Part shown: positions 62,148 through 64,000 of the stretch, piece after piece
Numbering within the stretch: position 1 is the first letter of the stretch
How the letters are laid out: each line of letters opens with the position of its first letter
Assembly: GCF_013149295.1 (NCBI RefSeq)
Contig: NZ_JABGCB010000010.1
Coordinates: forward strand, 182,262 to 246,261
Source of the DNA: Novosphingobium sp. SG751A
GTDB taxonomy: Bacteria > Pseudomonadota > Alphaproteobacteria > Sphingomonadales > Sphingomonadaceae
Length of the DNA: 64,000 nucleotides
Direction of reading: 5' to 3'
Program-made: the position numbers and the translations under genes
The notes under the pieces: model-generated
The model's database searches: none
Seen by the model: the letters and a program-made list of their open reading frames with translations, nothing else
What the model was told of the DNA's origin: nothing

Positions 62148-63419
62148 ATGTGGCTGCTTGACCGCTTCCTCCGCCGTGCGATCCGCACCGGACCTTTGCA
62201 GATCACGGATGCGGATGGAACGGTTCATCTTTATGGTTCGGGGCAGGGCGCGCCTCTATGTCTGCGCTTTACCGACAGACGCACCGCAGGCCATATCGCG
62301 CGCAACCCTTCGCTGGGCGCGGGCGAGGCCTATATGCGCGGGTGGATGGTGGTCGAGCCGCCCCATGACATCCGCGATCTGGTGCTGATGATCGGTGCCG
62401 AGGCCAAGGCGGCCAAGACCCATATGGACGCGCCGGGACGGCTCAGCCGGATGATCGACCGCGTGGCGTGGCGTCTGGATCAGTTCAATGATCGCCGCCG
62501 CTCCAGCCGCAATGTACGCCACCATTATGACCTTACGCGCCAGTTCTACGAAATGTTCCTCGACGAGGACCGGCAATATACGATGGCCTATTTCTCCGGA
62601 CCTCAGGTGGGGCTGGAACAGGCCCAACTGGAAAAGAAGGCGCTGATTGCGGCCAAATTGCATCTGCCGGCCGATGCGCGCGGGATGCGGGTTCTGGATA
62701 TAGGCTGCGGCTGGGGCGGGTTGGGGCTTTACCTCAACCGCCATTACGGTTGCGAGGTGCTGGGCATTTCGCTGGCCCCCGATCAGGTCGCCTTTGCGCA
62801 GGAGCGTGCGCAGGCCGCAGGCGTTGCCGACAAGGTGCAGTTCCGCCTTGTCGATTACCGCGATCTGACCGAGACATTCGACCGGATCACCAGCGTGGGC
62901 ATGATCGAGCATGTCGGCGCGCGCCATTTCGACGAATATTTCGGTCATACGTTTAATCGGCTGGCCGATGATGGCGTGATGCTGACGCACACGATCGGGC
63001 GCGCGGGCGGGCCGGGCTTTACCGATGCGTGGACGCGCAAATATATCTTCCCCGGCGGCTATATCCCGGCGATGAGCGAACTGGTGGGCGCCATCGAGCG
63101 GACCGGATGGAAAACCGGCGATATCGAGGTGCTGCGCTATCACTATGCCGATACGCTGGCTGAATGGTATCGGCGCACCACGCTGCATGCTGACCGGATC
63201 GCGGCTATGTATGATGAGGAACTGCTGCGCATGTGGCAATTCTATCTGGTCGGGGCCGAACAGGCGTTCCGTCAGGGCAATATGGTCAATTTCCACATCC
63301 AGAACGTGAAGCGGCAGGACACCTTGCCGATGACCCGCGACTATATAGCCGCCGAAATGCGCCGCCTTTTGTCCAAAGAGGCCCCGCCGGTCTGGCATCT
63401 GGCGCCTAAGGTTGCTTGA
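62148..63419 (+). CDS. cfa: Cyclopropane-fatty-acyl-phospholipid synthase
   Basis: 423 residues. Adds a methylene group from S-adenosylmethionine to unsaturated acyl chains of membrane lipids. The SAM motif is VLDIGCGWGGLGLYL (about residues 183-197). GRNVRHHYDLTRQFYEMFLD-type (here SRNVRHHYDLTRQFYEMF, in part) and IEHVGARHFDEYF are catalytic-region signatures, with VKRQDTLPMTRDY near the end. Length is standard. Stable membrane in stationary phase or acid stress is the usual role. Confidence 0.93.
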   Translation: MWLLDRFLRRAIRTGPLQITDADGTVHLYGSGQGAPLCLRFTDRRTAGHIARNPSLGAGEAYMRGWMVVEPPHDIRDLVLMIGAEAKAAKTHMDAPGRLSRMIDRVAWRLDQFNDRRRSSRNVRHHYDLTRQFYEMFLDEDRQYTMAYFSGPQVGLEQAQLEKKALIAAKLHLPADARGMRVLDIGCGWGGLGLYLNRHYGCEVLGISLAPDQVAFAQERAQAAGVADKVQFRLVDYRDLTETFDRITSVGMIEHVGARHFDEYFGHTFNRLADDGVMLTHTIGRAGGPGFTDAWTRKYIFPGGYIPAMSELVGAIERTGWKTGDIEVLRYHYADTLAEWYRRTTLHADRIAAMYDEELLRMWQFYLVGAEQAFRQGNMVNFHIQNVKRQDTLPMTRDYIAAEMRRLLSKEAPPVWHLAPKVA

Positions 63420-63750
63420 AAACGGGCGGAACTTGATCGATTTGCGCTGATTCTTCGTTAATTTTCGGTTAAGGTTTTCTTGACAAATCTTGGTGTGCGG
63501 ATAGTCCGCGCAGCAATGTTTTGTCGCACTCTAAAATACGCTGCGCTTAAATCGGCCCTTTGCTTCGCCGCGATTGCGGCGGCTGACCATGCCTGTGCTG
63601 CGCAAGACAATGTACAGCATTCGCCGGGGGCTTTTTTGGTCCGCAAGCGGCCGAAATGGCCTATTTCTTCGGAGTCAGCGGTACGTTCCCGTCGGGATAT
63701 AGCGGTTTTGTGCTGGGATCGGTTGCGGGTCGCAAGCCCTGATTTTATGT

Positions 63751-63775
63751 CGGGGGAATAAAGCACATTCCCCCG
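63751..63775. other. Hairpin, 9-pair stem
   Basis: CGGGGGAAT (63751-63759) pairs with ATTCCCCCG (63767-63775), 7-base loop, followed by CATTTT. Possible terminator; no gene ends nearby. Confidence 0.35.
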
Positions 63776-63784
63776 CATTTTGAA

Positions 63785-63830
63785 GCGATAGGGAGCCAGC
63801 TCATATCAGCATGAACCGGCTCCCTATCGC
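63785..63830. other. Hairpin, 13-pair perfect stem
   Basis: GCGATAGGGAGCC (63785-63797) pairs exactly with GGCTCCCTATCGC (63818-63830) around a 20-base loop. It lies about 75 bp before the presumed IS end; it may mark an older insertion site or a small structured RNA. Confidence 0.4.
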
Positions 63831-63904
63831 CATGAAATCAAGCGGCGCGCAAGAATCTCGACCTGAAGGAATGCCCGTCAACGAGCAGGAGCACGAGAGG
63901 TCTT

Positions 63905-64000
63905 GAAAGCTGATGGGGTGGACGCCCCCCGACGGCATCGATGTGCCATAGTGGAGGTGTTGAACACCACTGAAGGAGGCGTCCGTGTCGGAGGTTATCA
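63905..64000 (+). mobile_element. Left end of an IS110-family-like insertion sequence (partial)
   Basis: The last ~95 bp carry GGTGTTGAACACC (palindrome, 63957-63969), then AAGGAGG and a GTG-initiated frame reading MSEVI, as at the start of IS110/IS1111-type transposases. The left boundary is approximate. The remainder lies outside the window. Confidence 0.45.
63985..64000 (+). CDS. IS110-family transposase, first five codons only
   Basis: GTG start with AAGGAGG at 8-14 nt upstream, then codons for S-E-V-I. MSEVI is how many IS110/IS1111 transposases begin. Five codons cannot prove it; the call rests on the ribosome site, the GTG and the upstream palindrome together. Confidence 0.45.

Larger units (their letters stand above)
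63420..63904. other. Intergenic region before the IS element
   Basis: About 485 bp without a convincing gene. Short frames on both strands (near 63458-63778) lack ribosome sites and family resemblance. It holds two hairpins: CGGGGGAAT/ATTCCCCCG (63751-63775) and a 13-pair stem, GCGATAGGGAGCC/GGCTCCCTATCGC (63785-63830). Confidence 0.5.

Noticed and set aside
63480..63761. 93-codon frame after cfa
   Set aside because: TTG start, no ribosome site, no family pattern, and an equally long frame on the opposite strand.

Overview
The window is a high-GC chromosomal segment from an alphaproteobacterium, most probably a sphingomonad (Novosphingobium/Sphingomonas type). The evidence is the HdaA-type DnaA regulator next to a DUF2066 gene, the DUF2794 and DUF6456 genes, the aroQ-accB-accC and yajC-secD-secF orders, and intact housekeeping genes throughout. 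Genus is inferred from gene content, not measured.

Layout. 1-9.9 kb: purN (cut by the window edge, with an extra YjbR-like C-terminal domain), purM, a DUF2066 protein, hdaA, cysE, DUF2794, a racemase-family gene, gph, then glmU-glmS for UDP-GlcNAc supply. 10-12.4 kb: a membrane PAS-GGDEF-EAL protein. 12.5-23.6 kb, minus strand: purC at one end and purS-purQ at the other, separated by an M16 peptidase and a complete three-gene RND efflux operon. 23.8-33.9 kb, plus strand: a tightly overlapping type IV secretion-like operon (virB2-B3-B4-B6-B8-B9-B10-B11) with no visible virB1, B5, B7 or virD4. It runs directly into a sulfotransferase, a TetR regulator and a PLP aminotransferase. 34-40.4 kb: aroQ-accB-accC, a GTA-type holin-like protein, tRNA-Pro, yajC-secD-secF. 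40.6-49.4 kb: a GT4 glycosyltransferase with an XRE regulator, a divergent DUF6456 gene, an ABC-F ATPase, a PepSY protein plus a two-component system, chorismate mutase and a polyprenyl diphosphate synthase. 49.4-58.6 kb: hrpB helicase, an NDUFS4-like complex I subunit, SRP RNA, dnaX, ybaB, a trypsin-like protein, lon and HU. 58.7-64 kb: rlmB, two tandem tRNA-Tyr genes with matching structured leaders, an FKBP prolyl isomerase, a GAF-GGDEF cyclase, a cyclopropane fatty acid synthase, and the left end of what looks like an IS110-family element at the window edge.

Signals beyond the genes. (1) Six copies of a 120-195 bp palindromic intergenic element lie between 33.9 and 52.6 kb. Each begins 7-11 bp after a protein stop codon, or shortly after the SRP RNA terminator. 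(2) The promoters of both tRNA-Tyr genes, tRNA-Pro and SRP RNA share a TTGNCN-N17-YATAGG architecture. (3) The two tRNA-Tyr leaders are both 96 nt from the -10 box to the tRNA and keep GNRA-capped hairpins, with a compensatory base-pair change. (4) Mutually exclusive hairpins precede purS. (5) The reduced T4SS-like operon is translationally coupled to a sulfotransferase.
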